A stretch of 41,294 nucleotides of DNA from Candidatus Rokuibacteriota bacterium (GTDB lineage: Bacteria; Methylomirabilota; Methylomirabilia; Rokubacteriales; CSP1-6). Shown here one piece after another: positions 32,792-40,797 of this stretch. The stretch covers positions 1 through 41,294 of the forward strand of contig QHSR01000247.1 of assembly GCA_003221635.1 (NCBI GenBank), written 5' to 3'. Under the pieces are notes generated by a model. That model saw nothing but the letters and a program-made list of their open reading frames with translations. It made no database searches and was not told the origin of the DNA. Position numbers and translations under genes: made by a program. Position 1 is the first letter of the stretch; the number at the start of each line of letters is the position of its first letter.

Positions 32792-33718
32792 TCACCGCGC
32801 GGCGACGAGGGCGGCCATGCGCTCGCGCGTCGCCGCATCCGGAAGAGTGCCCCGCCCCGCCTTCATGTTGTCGATGAGGTGCTGCGGCCGGCTCGTGGCG
32901 GGAATGACGCACGTGACGGTGGTGTGCGCGAGGATCCACTTCAGGAAGAACTGGGCCCAGCTCTCGCAGTCGAGCGCGGCGGCCCATCCGGGCAGCGGCT
33001 GGCCCCGCACGCGCTGGAAGAGGTTGCCTTCCGAGAATGGGCGATTCGCGAGCACGGCGACGCCGCGGTCACGGGCGAGGGGCAGGATGCGGCGCTCGGC
33101 CTCGCGCTCGTCCAGCGAGTAGTTGACCTGCACGAAGTCCAGCGGCTCGCTGCGGAGCACCCGCTCCAGCTCGTCGTACGCGCTCGAGGTGTAGTGCGTA
33201 ACGCCGACGTAGCGGACGCGCCCCGCCGCCTTCCAGTCGCGCAGCGTGCGAAGGTGCGTGCGCCAGTCGAGCAGATTGTGGATCTGCATGAGATCGAGGC
33301 GCTGCGTGCGCAGCCGTCGGAGCGATTGCTCCATCTGCGCCACGCCGGCGTCGCGCCCGCTCGTCCAGACCTTGGTGGCGAGGAACAGCTTGTCGGTGAT
33401 CGCGAGGTCGGCGGCGAGATCGCCCACCACCGACTCGGCGGCGCCATACATCGGCGAGGAGTCGACGACGCGGCCGCCCAGCTCGGCGAAGTCCTTCAGG
33501 ACGTCCCGGAGCGGAGCGCGCTCGGTCGGCGACGCGCCGACGTCGAAGGTTCGCCACGTGCCGAGCCCGACGGCGGGAATCGTCTCGCCGCTGGACGGGA
33601 TGGGTCGCGCCAGGGGGGCGGGCGAAGCGCTCGCCGGTGCCGGCCGCGCCGCGGCAGCCGCCATCAGCCGTAGCACCGCGCGCCGCGTGAGCGGCTCGCC
33701 CCGAAACGCATGGTCCAT
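32792..33718 (-). CDS. Aldo/keto reductase with Tat-like signal
   Basis: 308 residues. The N-terminus MDHAFRGEPLTRRAVLRLMAAAAARPAPASASPA looks like a twin-arginine signal (TRRAVLRL), so the enzyme is probably exported. The AKR barrel follows: PAVGLGTWRTFDVG, the catalytic Asp/Tyr in VVDSSPMYG, Lys in LFLATKVW, His in DLMQIHNLLDW, then VRYVGVTHYTSSAYDELE, DFVQVNYSLDERE, and an ending TCVIPATSRPQHLIDNMKAG that corresponds to the NADPH phosphate-binding area. All four catalytic residues are present. Its natural substrate is unknown. It converges with the VQAPRG gene, with 72 bases between its stop and the hairpin. Confidence 0.87.
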   Translation of the reverse strand: MDHAFRGEPLTRRAVLRLMAAAAARPAPASASPAPLARPIPSSGETIPAVGLGTWRTFDVGASPTERAPLRDVLKDFAELGGRVVDSSPMYGAAESVVGDLAADLAITDKLFLATKVWTSGRDAGVAQMEQSLRRLRTQRLDLMQIHNLLDWRTHLRTLRDWKAAGRVRYVGVTHYTSSAYDELERVLRSEPLDFVQVNYSLDEREAERRILPLARDRGVAVLANRPFSEGNLFQRVRGQPLPGWAAALDCESWAQFFLKWILAHTTVTCVIPATSRPQHLIDNMKAGRGTLPDAATRERMAALVAAR

Positions 33719-33802
33719 GTGTCATCCCTCGAGCCGCACGCCGGCGATTTGTAGTTGAGGTGCCCGGTGGCACCGAGTAGTCTTCCGGAGAGGTTGCCGA
33801 TC

Positions 33803-34315
33803 GTGTCCACGCCGCACACCATGTTCGAGAAGATCTGGGCCCGGCACGTGGTGGCCGAGGGGCCCGGGGGCCACGCCCTCCTGTATGTCGATCGCCACCT
33901 GCTCCACGAGGGTACGACCGCCGCCTTCGGGCGACTTGCGAAGAGCGGGCGGCGGGTGCGACGCCCCGACCTCAGCTTCGCGACGGCGGATCACTACGTT
34001 CTGACCTCGCCGGGCTCGCCGGCGCCCGACGCCGAGGTGCGCGGCATGGTCGAGTCGCTCGCACGCTACACCGCCGACCAGCGTATCGTCCACCTCGGGC
34101 CGGGCGCCACGCTCACCGTCGACCTCGAGGCGCAGACGGTGACGGCGCCCGACGGCGGGCGGCACCCCTTCGAGGTCGACGCGTTCCGCAAGGAGATGCT
34201 GCTCCCCGGCCGGGACGAGATCGGCCTGACGCTCGGCTTCGAGGCGCGGATCCGCGAGTTCGAGGGGCGCCACGCGCGCGAGATGGCGTGGGTCGTGCCC
34301 CGCGCGAGCACCTAA
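33803..34315 (+). CDS. Miniature LeuC-LeuD fusion (isopropylmalate dehydratase-like), probably an in-frame deletion
   Basis: 170 residues from GTG 33803. Residues 1 to about 90 match the N-terminus of the isopropylmalate dehydratase large subunit (MFEKIWARHVVAEGPGGHALLYVDRHLLHEG, GRRVRRPDLSFATADHYV, DAEVRGMVESLAR). Residues about 100-160 match the C-terminus of the small subunit (LTVDLEAQTVTAPDGGRHPFEVDAFRKEMLLPGRDEIGLTLGFEARIREFE). All [4Fe-4S] cysteines and the aconitase core of LeuC (several hundred residues), and most of LeuD, are absent. The frame runs through the junction near 34080-34110 without a stop. It cannot be a normal dehydratase. It could be a deletion remnant of a leuCD fusion, a new small protein, or an assembly collapse. 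It is followed 15 bp later by MaoC. Confidence 0.75.
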   Translation: MSTPHTMFEKIWARHVVAEGPGGHALLYVDRHLLHEGTTAAFGRLAKSGRRVRRPDLSFATADHYVLTSPGSPAPDAEVRGMVESLARYTADQRIVHLGPGATLTVDLEAQTVTAPDGGRHPFEVDAFRKEMLLPGRDEIGLTLGFEARIREFEGRHAREMAWVVPRAST

Positions 34316-34330
34316 TTCCAGGAGGGAGAG

Positions 34331-34795
34331 ATGGCCACGCTCAAAGTGGAGTACCCCAAGGATCTGCTCAAGCTCGTCGGACGCGAGCTCGGTCCCTCGG
34401 AGTGGGTCACGGTCGATCAAGCGATGATCGACAAGTTCGCGGACGCGACGGGCGACCATCAGTGGATCCACGTGGACGTCGAGCGGGCGAAGCGCGAAAT
34501 GCCCGGAGGGAAGACGATCGCCCACGGCTACCTGACGCTCTCGCTGGTCCCGCGGATGGCCGCCACGCTGCTGGAGGTCACCAAGCGAAGCCGGGGCATC
34601 AATTACGGCTCGAACAAGATCCGCTTCATCTCCCCCGTTCAGGCGGGCTCGCGCATTCGCGTGCGCCAGCGCATCACCGGCGCCGAAGAGGTGGCGGGCA
34701 ATGGCGTGCGCGTGAGCTCCGAGATGACGGTCGAGATCGAGGGGCAGGAGCGCCCCGCGCTCGTCGGCGAGATCATCGGCGTGAGGTACGCCTGA
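34331..34795 (+). CDS. MaoC family hot-dog dehydratase
   Basis: 154 residues, start ATG 34331 behind AGGAGGGAG. The MaoC/(R)-enoyl-CoA hydratase pattern is clear: VTVDQAMIDKFADATGDHQWIHVDVERAKREMPGGKTIAHGYLTLSLVP, with catalytic Asp and His of the D-x5-H type (DATGDHQWIH), followed by INYGSNKIRFISPVQAGSRIRVR. It hydrates or dehydrates acyl-CoA thioesters in the cytoplasm. It sits between the LeuC-LeuD remnant and an FAH-family gene, and its 3' end runs into a 20-bp tandem repeat array. Confidence 0.92.
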   Translation: MATLKVEYPKDLLKLVGRELGPSEWVTVDQAMIDKFADATGDHQWIHVDVERAKREMPGGKTIAHGYLTLSLVPRMAATLLEVTKRSRGINYGSNKIRFISPVQAGSRIRVRQRITGAEEVAGNGVRVSSEMTVEIEGQERPALVGEIIGVRYA

Positions 34796-34878
34796 GATGC
34801 GTGAGGCACGCCTGAGATGCGTGAGGCACGTGTGAGATGCCTGGGGCACGCCTGAGAGGCGTGAGGCACGCCTGACAT
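34779..34878. repeat. Five tandem 20-bp palindromic units between MaoC and FAH genes
   Basis: Units GCGTGAGGCACGCCTGAGAT start at 34779, 34799, 34819, 34839 and 34859, each exactly 20 bases with 1-4 changes. Each contains the inverted repeat GCGTG-AGG-CACGC (altered in units 3 and 4), so each can fold into a small hairpin. Unit 1 encodes the MaoC C-terminus and stop; unit 5 ends in the ATG region of the FAH gene. Confidence 0.93.
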
Positions 34879-35722
34879 GAAGCTCGTGCGATACGGCCGT
34901 CCCGGCGCCGAGCGGCCGGGCGCGATCGACGCCGGCGGTACGCTTCACGACCTGTCGCGAGTCATCGAGGATGTGACCCCGGCCACGCTCGACCCCGCGA
35001 CGCTCCGGCGTCTGCGCGCGGCCAATCTCGCGCGCCTGCCGGTGGTGCGCGGCCGGCCGCGGCTGGGCTGCCCGCTGGCCGGGATCGGCAAGATGGTCTG
35101 CATCGGACTCAACTACACCGACCACGCCGCCGAGGTCGGCATGGCGCTTCCCAAGGAGCCCACGCTGTTCATCAAGGCGCCCAGCGCGATCTGCGGCCCC
35201 GACGATCCCATCGTGCGGCCGCGCGGCTCGGTGAAGCTGGACTACGAGGTGGAGCTCGGCGTCGTGATCGGGCGCGACGCGCGCTACGTCAGCGAGGCCG
35301 ACGCGCTCCGCCACGTCGCCGCGTACTGCCTGGTGAACGACGTCTCGGAGCGCGAGTTCCAGATGGAACACGGCGGCACGACGACGAAGGGCAAGAGCGC
35401 CGACACCTTCGGTCCGACGGGCCCGTGGCTGGTCACCGCCGACGAGGCCGGCGATCCGCAGGCGCTGGCGCTGTGGACGACGGTCAACGGCGAGCGCCGG
35501 CAGAACGGCAACACCGCGAAGATGATCTTCTCGGTCGCGTCCCTGATCGCCTATGTCACCCGCTTCATGTCACTGCGCGCGGGCGACGTGATCTCCACGG
35601 GCACGCCGGCCGGTGTGGGGCACGGCCAGAAGCCGCCAAAGTACTTGCAGCCCGGGGATGTGGTCGAGATGGGGATCACCAACCTCGGCACCCAGCGCCA
35701 CAAGGTCATCGAAGCCCGGTAG
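34877..35722 (+). CDS. Fumarylacetoacetate hydrolase (FAH) family protein
   Basis: 281 residues, typical two-part FAH: a short N-terminal domain (MKLVRYGRPGAERPGAIDAGGTLHDLS) and a catalytic barrel from about residue 70 (IGKMVCIGLNYTDHAAEVGM, PTLFIKAPSAICGPDDPIVRP). The metal-binding acids are in KLDYEVELGVVIGRDAR, followed by YCLVNDVSEREFQ, KSADTFGPTGPWLVTADE and the final DVISTGTPAGVGHGQKPPKYLQPGDVVEMGI. Family reactions include fumarylpyruvate hydrolase, 2-keto-3-deoxy-sugar-acid dehydratase and oxaloacetate decarboxylase. No neighbour settles which. Its ATG lies in the last unit of the 20-bp repeat array. Confidence 0.92.
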   Translation: MKLVRYGRPGAERPGAIDAGGTLHDLSRVIEDVTPATLDPATLRRLRAANLARLPVVRGRPRLGCPLAGIGKMVCIGLNYTDHAAEVGMALPKEPTLFIKAPSAICGPDDPIVRPRGSVKLDYEVELGVVIGRDARYVSEADALRHVAAYCLVNDVSEREFQMEHGGTTTKGKSADTFGPTGPWLVTADEAGDPQALALWTTVNGERRQNGNTAKMIFSVASLIAYVTRFMSLRAGDVISTGTPAGVGHGQKPPKYLQPGDVVEMGITNLGTQRHKVIEAR

Positions 35723-35738
35723 CGCCGCGTCCGGTCGG

Positions 35739-35912
35739 TCACGGGTCCTTGCCGGTGAAGCGACGAACGAGCCCGAGCGCGATGAGGCCTATCCCGACCG
35801 CCAGGAGGACCCCGTAGTCCGGCACGTCGAACACCTTGACCAGGACGATGCACAGGCCGGAGAAGGCGACGATCGCCCCCGCCAGGATGAGTCCGTTCCC
35901 GGGTCTAGCCAC
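35739..35912 (-). CDS. Small two-helix membrane protein, coupled to the PIG-L gene
   Basis: Absent from the ORF track. The GTG at 35912 overlaps the stop of the PIG-L gene by eight bases, and the frame runs 57 codons to a TGA at 35739. The protein has two hydrophobic segments (GLILAGAIVAFSGLCIVLV and YGVLLAVGIGLIALGLV) joined by KVFDVPD, with a positive C-terminus (RRFTGKDP), which predicts a hairpin membrane protein with a cytoplasmic tail. Codon use is strongly GC-ended like its neighbours. The family is unknown. Overlap implies co-translation with the deacetylase. Confidence 0.68.
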   Translation of the reverse strand: MARPGNGLILAGAIVAFSGLCIVLVKVFDVPDYGVLLAVGIGLIALGLVRRFTGKDP

Positions 35913-36645
35913 GGTTGAGGATGAAGCGGCGGTAAGCCTCAGCGTACTTCACGCCCACCCGTTTGCCGTCACGAAGGGCCCAGGCGCGCAGCAGGTCGTC
36001 GATCCACTCGCCCTTCCCCACCTGCGAGGCGTGGGCGCGGAGCGCCGCGCACTTGAGCGCCAGCGTGTCACCGATGTCGATCCAGGTGTCGGGCGGGATG
36101 GCGCCGCTGAGGAAGACTTCTTTTACCTTGTGCGGCTCGAGGCCCTCCGCCAGCAGCTCCTGGAAGATGACGCGGGTCTCCGCGGACGGAAAGACCGCGT
36201 CGAGCGCCGCGCTGGCGACGGCGCGGTGATCGGGATGATTGAGATATTCGTTGCCGTACCAGCGCACGGTCGGGTCGCCGGACACCACGACGTCGGGCCG
36301 GCAGCGGCGGATCACCCGCGTCAGGTCGCGCCGGAGCCCGAGGGTCGGCTCGATGACGCCGTCCTGATAGCCGAGGAACACGAGGTCCTCGACGCCGAGG
36401 ATCTTCGCCGCGTCCCACGATTCGCGTTCCCGCACGGGCACGAGGCCCGTGTTGTCGCGGGTGTGCTCGTTGGTGCCGGCGCCGCCTGACGTGACCAGAC
36501 AGAAGACGACATTGCGCCCTTCGCGGGCCCATCGGGCGACGCTCCCGGCGATCGTGAACTCGTTGTCGTCCGGGTGCGCCGAGATGCAGAGGATCCGCTT
36601 CAGCGACGCGTCGAGCGTGTGCGGTCGGCGTGCGGTGCCCGCCAT
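35905..36645 (-). CDS. PIG-L family deacetylase
   Basis: 246 residues with the zinc-dependent LmbE/PIG-L motifs: AHPDDNE at residues 23-29 (zinc His and catalytic Asp) and NHPDHRAVASAA with further zinc ligands. Other family stretches are VVFCLVTSGGAGTNEHTRDNTGLVPVRERESWDAAKILGVEDLVFLGYQDG and VVVSGDPTVRW. Members deacetylate N-acetylglucosamine-type groups on lipids, thiols or antibiotics. The substrate here is unknown. It follows the acyl-CoA carboxyltransferase by 17 bp and precedes the small membrane protein. Confidence 0.92.
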   Translation of the reverse strand: MAGTARRPHTLDASLKRILCISAHPDDNEFTIAGSVARWAREGRNVVFCLVTSGGAGTNEHTRDNTGLVPVRERESWDAAKILGVEDLVFLGYQDGVIEPTLGLRRDLTRVIRRCRPDVVVSGDPTVRWYGNEYLNHPDHRAVASAALDAVFPSAETRVIFQELLAEGLEPHKVKEVFLSGAIPPDTWIDIGDTLALKCAALRAHASQVGKGEWIDDLLRAWALRDGKRVGVKYAEAYRRFILNRG

Positions 36646-36662
36646 CGAGCCCCTCGCCTCGC

Positions 36663-38210
36663 CTAGCCGCGCATATGGTGCGTCGACGGTCCCGGCCGCC
36701 GGAGCGGCGCCGTCAGGTTGGCGAACTCGCAGAGGAGCGGCCGCGTGTCGCGCGGGTCGATGATCTCCTCGATCCAGAAAGTCTCAGCCGACCGGAACGG
36801 CGAGCGGAGCTTGGTCAACCGCTCCTCGATCTCGATCATCTTCGCCTCCCGGTCCGACGCGCCGTCGATCTCCGCCCGATACGCCGCTTCGATCCCGCCC
36901 TCGAGCGGCAGGGAGCCCCAGCGCCCGGAGGGCCAGGCGTAGCGGGTGCAGTAGCGGCTGCCGTTACGGTGGGCGGCGCCGGCGACGCCGAAAACGTTGC
37001 GGACGATCACGGCGCACCAGGGCGTCGTCGTCTGCCAGATGGCCGACATCGCGCGGACGCCCTGCTTGATGGTGCCGGTCTGCTCGGCATCCTTGCCGAT
37101 GAGGAAGCCGGGGCAGTCGACGAGGTAGACGATCGGCAGGTGAAAGGTCTGCGCGATGTCCACGAAGCGCTCGACCTTCTGGCAGGTGTCGGCGGTCCAG
37201 GCCCCGCCGTAGAAGAAGGGATCGCTCGCCATCAGCGCCACGGGCCAGCCGTCGAGACGCGCGAGGCCCGTGATGATCGCGCAGCCGTACCGGTTCGCCA
37301 CCTCGAAGAACGAGCCTCGGTCCACGACGGCCTCGACGATCGCGCGCATCTTGTACGGCTTGCGGACGTCGTGGGGAATCGCTTCGAAGAGCCAGGGCTC
37401 GCGCCGGTCGGCCTCGTCGGTGCGCGGGCCACGGGGCGGCAGGTCGTCGATCGACGACGGCAGATAGGAGAGAAACCGGCGCGCGCAGGCGAAGGCGTCC
37501 TCCTCGGTGTCCACGGCGTGGTCGACCGCGCCCGCTTTCAGCTGGATCTCCCAGCCCCCCAGCTCGTTCTTGGTGAGCTTCTGGCCGAGGCGCGCGACGA
37601 CGGGGGGCCCGGCGACGAACAAGGCCGACGTGTCCTTGATCATCACGGAATAGTGGGCGGCCGCGAGGTGAGCGGCGCCGAGCCCCGCGACCGAGCCGAG
37701 GCCGAGCGCCACGCGCGGGATGGTGCCCAGGTTGTCGACGACCAGCTCCCAGCCGTCGACGGCCGGGACGTTGGCGCGGCCGGTCGTCTCGATGGTCTTG
37801 ACCGAGCCGCCGCCGCCGGAGCCTTCGACGAGGCGAATCAGCGGCACCCTGAGCTCGTTCGCCATCCGCTCGCACATGTTGTGCTTGCCCTTGATGGTCG
37901 CGTCGGCGGAGCCCCCCCGCACGGTGAAGTCGTCGCCGCCGACGATGACCGGGCGGCGGTCGACCTGCGCCCGCCCGAAGACGAAGTTGGACGGCGTGAA
38001 GTTCTCGAGGTCGTTTCGCTCGTCGTAGGCCGCGCGGCCCGCGATCTTGCCCAGCTCGTGGAAGGTGCCCGGATCCACCAGCTTGGCGATCCGCTCGCGG
38101 ATGGTGTAGCGGCCGCCGTCGTGCTGGCGCTTGACGCGCTCGGGCCCGCCGAGCCGCTCGGCCAGCTCCTCGCGATGCCTCAGCTCGTCCAGCTCCTTTT
38201 GCCAGTCCAT
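36663..38210 (-). CDS. Acyl-CoA carboxylase carboxyltransferase subunit (PccB-like)
   Basis: 515-residue biotin-dependent carboxyltransferase. It has two crotonase-like halves: the N-half with FVFGRAQVDRRPVIVGGDDFTVRGGSADATIKGKHN and an oxyanion-type SGGGGSVKTIETTG, the C-half with YGCAIITGLARLDGWPVALMASDPFFYGGAWTADTCQKVERFVDIAQTFHLPIVYLVDCPGFLIGKDAEQTGTIKQGVRAM. It transfers CO2 from carboxybiotin to an acyl-CoA such as propionyl-, methylcrotonyl- or geranyl-CoA. The specificity is not readable from sequence. No biotin carboxylase or carrier gene lies in the window, so its partner subunit must be elsewhere. It begins the minus-strand operon with PIG-L and the small membrane protein. Confidence 0.92.
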   Translation of the reverse strand: MDWQKELDELRHREELAERLGGPERVKRQHDGGRYTIRERIAKLVDPGTFHELGKIAGRAAYDERNDLENFTPSNFVFGRAQVDRRPVIVGGDDFTVRGGSADATIKGKHNMCERMANELRVPLIRLVEGSGGGGSVKTIETTGRANVPAVDGWELVVDNLGTIPRVALGLGSVAGLGAAHLAAAHYSVMIKDTSALFVAGPPVVARLGQKLTKNELGGWEIQLKAGAVDHAVDTEEDAFACARRFLSYLPSSIDDLPPRGPRTDEADRREPWLFEAIPHDVRKPYKMRAIVEAVVDRGSFFEVANRYGCAIITGLARLDGWPVALMASDPFFYGGAWTADTCQKVERFVDIAQTFHLPIVYLVDCPGFLIGKDAEQTGTIKQGVRAMSAIWQTTTPWCAVIVRNVFGVAGAAHRNGSRYCTRYAWPSGRWGSLPLEGGIEAAYRAEIDGASDREAKMIEIEERLTKLRSPFRSAETFWIEEIIDPRDTRPLLCEFANLTAPLRRPGPSTHHMRG

Positions 38211-38305
38211 GCCGGCCTCCGTCCGACGTTCTCGCGTTCGGTACAGAGTGTACTCGATACGTGCTTGCCGCGCCGCCGCTGGCCGCGGTATCGTCGATCG
38301 CTCAC

Positions 38306-39430
38306 GTGAAACAACCCATCCGCGTCCTCGAGCTCCTGGTGACGACGAGCCCCGGCGGCGGGCCCAAGCACGTCTGGGATCTCGTCCAGCATCTGCCGCG
38401 GAGCGAGTTCGAGTTCGTGATCGGCGCTCCGCGCGACGGGATCTTCTTCGATCGGTTTCGCGATCGCGGCCTCGAGGTCGTCGAGTTTCCGCTCGCGCAT
38501 CTGGGCGTGCGGCACTTCCACCTCACCCGCCGTCTGATCTCACGACTCCGCATCGACGTCGTCCACACGCACGGCAAGGGACCGGGATGCTACGGCCGGC
38601 TGGTCGCGCGGTGGATGCGCGTGCCGGCGATCCACACCTTTCACGGACTTCACGACAGCGGCTATCCCCCGCTCAGCCGACATCTCTATCTGGCTCTCGA
38701 GCGACAGCTGGCGCGCTGGAGCCACACCATCATCAATGTCTCCCGCTCTCAGCACCTCGAGGGGCTCGGCCTCCGCCTCTTTCGACCGGAGCAGAGCGTC
38801 GTCATCGTCAACGGAGTCGACATCGAGGACATGGAGCGGGTCTTGCTCGAGTCGCCGATCCGCCGGGAGAGCCTCGGGCTCACCGCCGCCGACGTGATCA
38901 TCGGCTGCGTCAGCCGCTTCGACCCGGTCCAGCGGATCGAGCTCCTCGTCGAAGCCCTGCGGCGCCTGAGGGCGCGGTTTCCGCGCCTGGTCCTCGTTCT
39001 CGTCGGGGGCGGCGGCGAGCAGCAGCGGATTCGCCGGCTCGTCTTCGAGGGCGGCGTGTCGGAGCAGGTGATCTTCACCGGCTTCCTCGAGAGCCCGGCG
39101 CGCATCCAGCCGGTGCTCGACCTCTACGTAGCCAGCTCCCGGAAGGAGGGGCTCCCGCCCTCGATTCTCGAGGCCATGGCGGCCGGGCTCGCGGTCGTGG
39201 CCACGGACGTGCCCGGCCACCGTGACGTCGTAGTCCCGGGCGAGACGGGCCTGCTGGTCACGCCCGAGGATCCCGCCGCGCTGGCGGACGCCATCGCGGC
39301 GTTGCTGACCGATCCCGCCCGGCGAAAGAGCCTGGGTCAGGCCGGACGTGAGCGTGTCCGCCAGGAGTTCAGTATCAGCGCGATGGTGGACGCGACGGCC
39401 GCAGCCTACCGCCGGGCGGCGCGTCGGTAG
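38306..39430 (+). CDS. Glycosyltransferase family 4
   Basis: 374 residues from GTG 38306 (MKQPIRVLELLVTTSPGGGPKHVWDLVQHLP). The earlier GTG at 38261 would add 15 residues and is an alternative. Two Rossmann domains (GT-B fold) are visible. The N-domain has SPGGGPKHV (glycine loop), DVVHTHGKGPGCYGRLVARWMRVPAIHTFHG. The C-domain has VIIGCVSRFDPVQRIELLVEALRRL and VLVGGGGEQQ, plus the nucleotide-sugar motif SSRKEGLPPSILEAMAAGLAVVATDVPGHRDVV (the E-x7-E region). It likely adds a sugar to a lipid- or protein-linked glycan at the inner membrane. A second GT4 gene starts 15 bp later. Confidence 0.92.
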   Translation: MKQPIRVLELLVTTSPGGGPKHVWDLVQHLPRSEFEFVIGAPRDGIFFDRFRDRGLEVVEFPLAHLGVRHFHLTRRLISRLRIDVVHTHGKGPGCYGRLVARWMRVPAIHTFHGLHDSGYPPLSRHLYLALERQLARWSHTIINVSRSQHLEGLGLRLFRPEQSVVIVNGVDIEDMERVLLESPIRRESLGLTAADVIIGCVSRFDPVQRIELLVEALRRLRARFPRLVLVLVGGGGEQQRIRRLVFEGGVSEQVIFTGFLESPARIQPVLDLYVASSRKEGLPPSILEAMAAGLAVVATDVPGHRDVVVPGETGLLVTPEDPAALADAIAALLTDPARRKSLGQAGRERVRQEFSISAMVDATAAAYRRAARR

Positions 39431-39445
39431 GCTATAGTCGCCGCA

Positions 39446-40588
39446 GTGAGCGTGCATGGCCGGGTGGGCGTCAACGCGTCGATCGTCGGAGAGAACCCGA
39501 CCGGCCTCGGTCTCTACACCATCAACCTCGTCCGCGAGCTGGACAAGCTTCGCGACGACCTCGTCGTCTACACCTCGGCACCGGCCGCGTTCGACGGTGT
39601 CCGAGCGCCGATGATTGCGATCACATCAGCCGTGCGCCCCGACCGGGGGATGCGCGGCCACGCGTGCCGGGCGCTCTGGCTCCAGACCGTTCAGCGCGTG
39701 AGAGCGCGGATCCACGGGTTTCGAGTCGTCCTCAACACGGTCCCCGAGGCCATCCTCGACCGGCGGATCCCGCAGGTGACCGTGGTCCACGACCTCTTGC
39801 CGCTCCACTTTCCCTCCCAGTCCCGGCGGCAGCAGCACTACTTCCGCCACATCGTGCCGCGGGTCCTGCGGTTCTCCCGTCGAGTGATCGCAGATTCCGA
39901 GAGCACGCGCCGCGACGTCGTCCGCCACTTCGGCCTCGCTCCCGAGGCGGTGACGGTCGTCTATCCGGGCTATGACCCGGCCGCATACTTCCCCGACAGC
40001 CGTGGTACGTCGGTGCCGGTGAGCAAATCGCCCTACGTCCTCTACGTCGGGAACCTGTTCCCCCACAAGAACCTTCAGCGGCTGATCGATGCCTTCGCGA
40101 TGCTTCGCCGGCGTGTGCCGGTGAGGCTCGTCATCCGAGGAGCTGGAAGGCCCGAGTACGCTCGGAGCCTCCGCGAGCAGGTGGAGACGCTCGGACTCGA
40201 CGAGGCCGTCCGGTTCCTTGGCTATGCTGATGGGCGGACTTTGCGAGACCTCTACCTCGGCGCCACCTGCCTCGTCTTTCCCTCGCTCGGTGAGGGATTC
40301 GGACTACCGGTGCTCGAGGCGATGGCCTGCGGTCTCCCCGTGATCACCTCGCGCGTTTCGTCGCTCCCGGAGATCGCAGGGGACGCCGCCGTGATGGTCG
40401 ATCCGGGTGACGCGGTCGAGCTGGCGGAGGCCATGCACCGAGTCGTCACTCGTTCGGATCTCCGCGAGGAGCTTCGACGGCAGGGCCTCGAGCGGGCCAG
40501 CCAGTTCAGCTGGCGACGGACGGCGGTGGACGTCTCGCGGATCCTGGACGAGGTCGCAGAATCCGACGCGATCTCGCGGGGCGCGTGA
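39446..40588 (+). CDS. Glycosyltransferase family 4, mannosyltransferase-like
   Basis: 380 residues from GTG 39446. The GT-B fold begins VGVNASIVGENPTGLGLYTINLVREL. The acceptor domain includes IPQVTVVHDLLPLHFPSQSRRQQHYFRHIVPRVLRFSRRVIADSESTRRDV, typical of the WbdA/mannosyltransferase branch. The donor domain has YVLYVGNLFPHKNLQRLIDAFAML, VIRGAGRPEY and the sugar-nucleotide motif FPSLGEGFGLPVLEAMACGLPVITSRVSSLPEIAGDAAVMVDP. It forms an operon with the preceding GT4, suggesting a polysaccharide or O-antigen locus continuing beyond the window. Confidence 0.92.
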   Translation: MSVHGRVGVNASIVGENPTGLGLYTINLVRELDKLRDDLVVYTSAPAAFDGVRAPMIAITSAVRPDRGMRGHACRALWLQTVQRVRARIHGFRVVLNTVPEAILDRRIPQVTVVHDLLPLHFPSQSRRQQHYFRHIVPRVLRFSRRVIADSESTRRDVVRHFGLAPEAVTVVYPGYDPAAYFPDSRGTSVPVSKSPYVLYVGNLFPHKNLQRLIDAFAMLRRRVPVRLVIRGAGRPEYARSLREQVETLGLDEAVRFLGYADGRTLRDLYLGATCLVFPSLGEGFGLPVLEAMACGLPVITSRVSSLPEIAGDAAVMVDPGDAVELAEAMHRVVTRSDLREELRRQGLERASQFSWRRTAVDVSRILDEVAESDAISRGA

Positions 40589-40619
40589 TAGCCGCCGCGA
40601 GCCGCGGCCCGCGGATCGG

Positions 40620-40797
40620 ATGCTGGTGCACACCGCCTTTCTCCAGCCGTTCCACCGCGCCATTCTTTCAACCTGACGCGCTACGGACTGGAAACGTGGT
40701 TCGTGGGCTTCGAGACCGAGGTGCTGCACTTCTCGCACAACTTCAGCCCAGGCGATTCCCTCGCCTGGATCGCCTTCGAGTATGAGGCACAATCCGA
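40620..40797 (+). pseudogene. Methyltransferase-like C-terminal fragment, frameshifted
   Basis: ATG 40620 opens MLVHTAFLQPFHRA; one lost base (most simply a C in the GCC-CAT region, about 40661) then continues ...HSFNLTRYGLETWFVGFETEVLHFSHNFSPGDSLAWIAFEYEAQSEW. The pattern F-N-x-TRYGLExWF resembles the C-terminal part of SAM-dependent methyltransferases of glycan clusters. There is no upstream catalytic domain. I regard it as a remnant or as affected by sequencing error. Confidence 0.45.

Noticed and set aside
34779-34878. CRISPR array
   Set aside because: The units are directly adjacent 20-mers without spacers, and no cas genes are present.
36630-38309. 559-codon plus-strand ORF
   Set aside because: Antisense to the acyl-CoA carboxyltransferase, which has clear family motifs.
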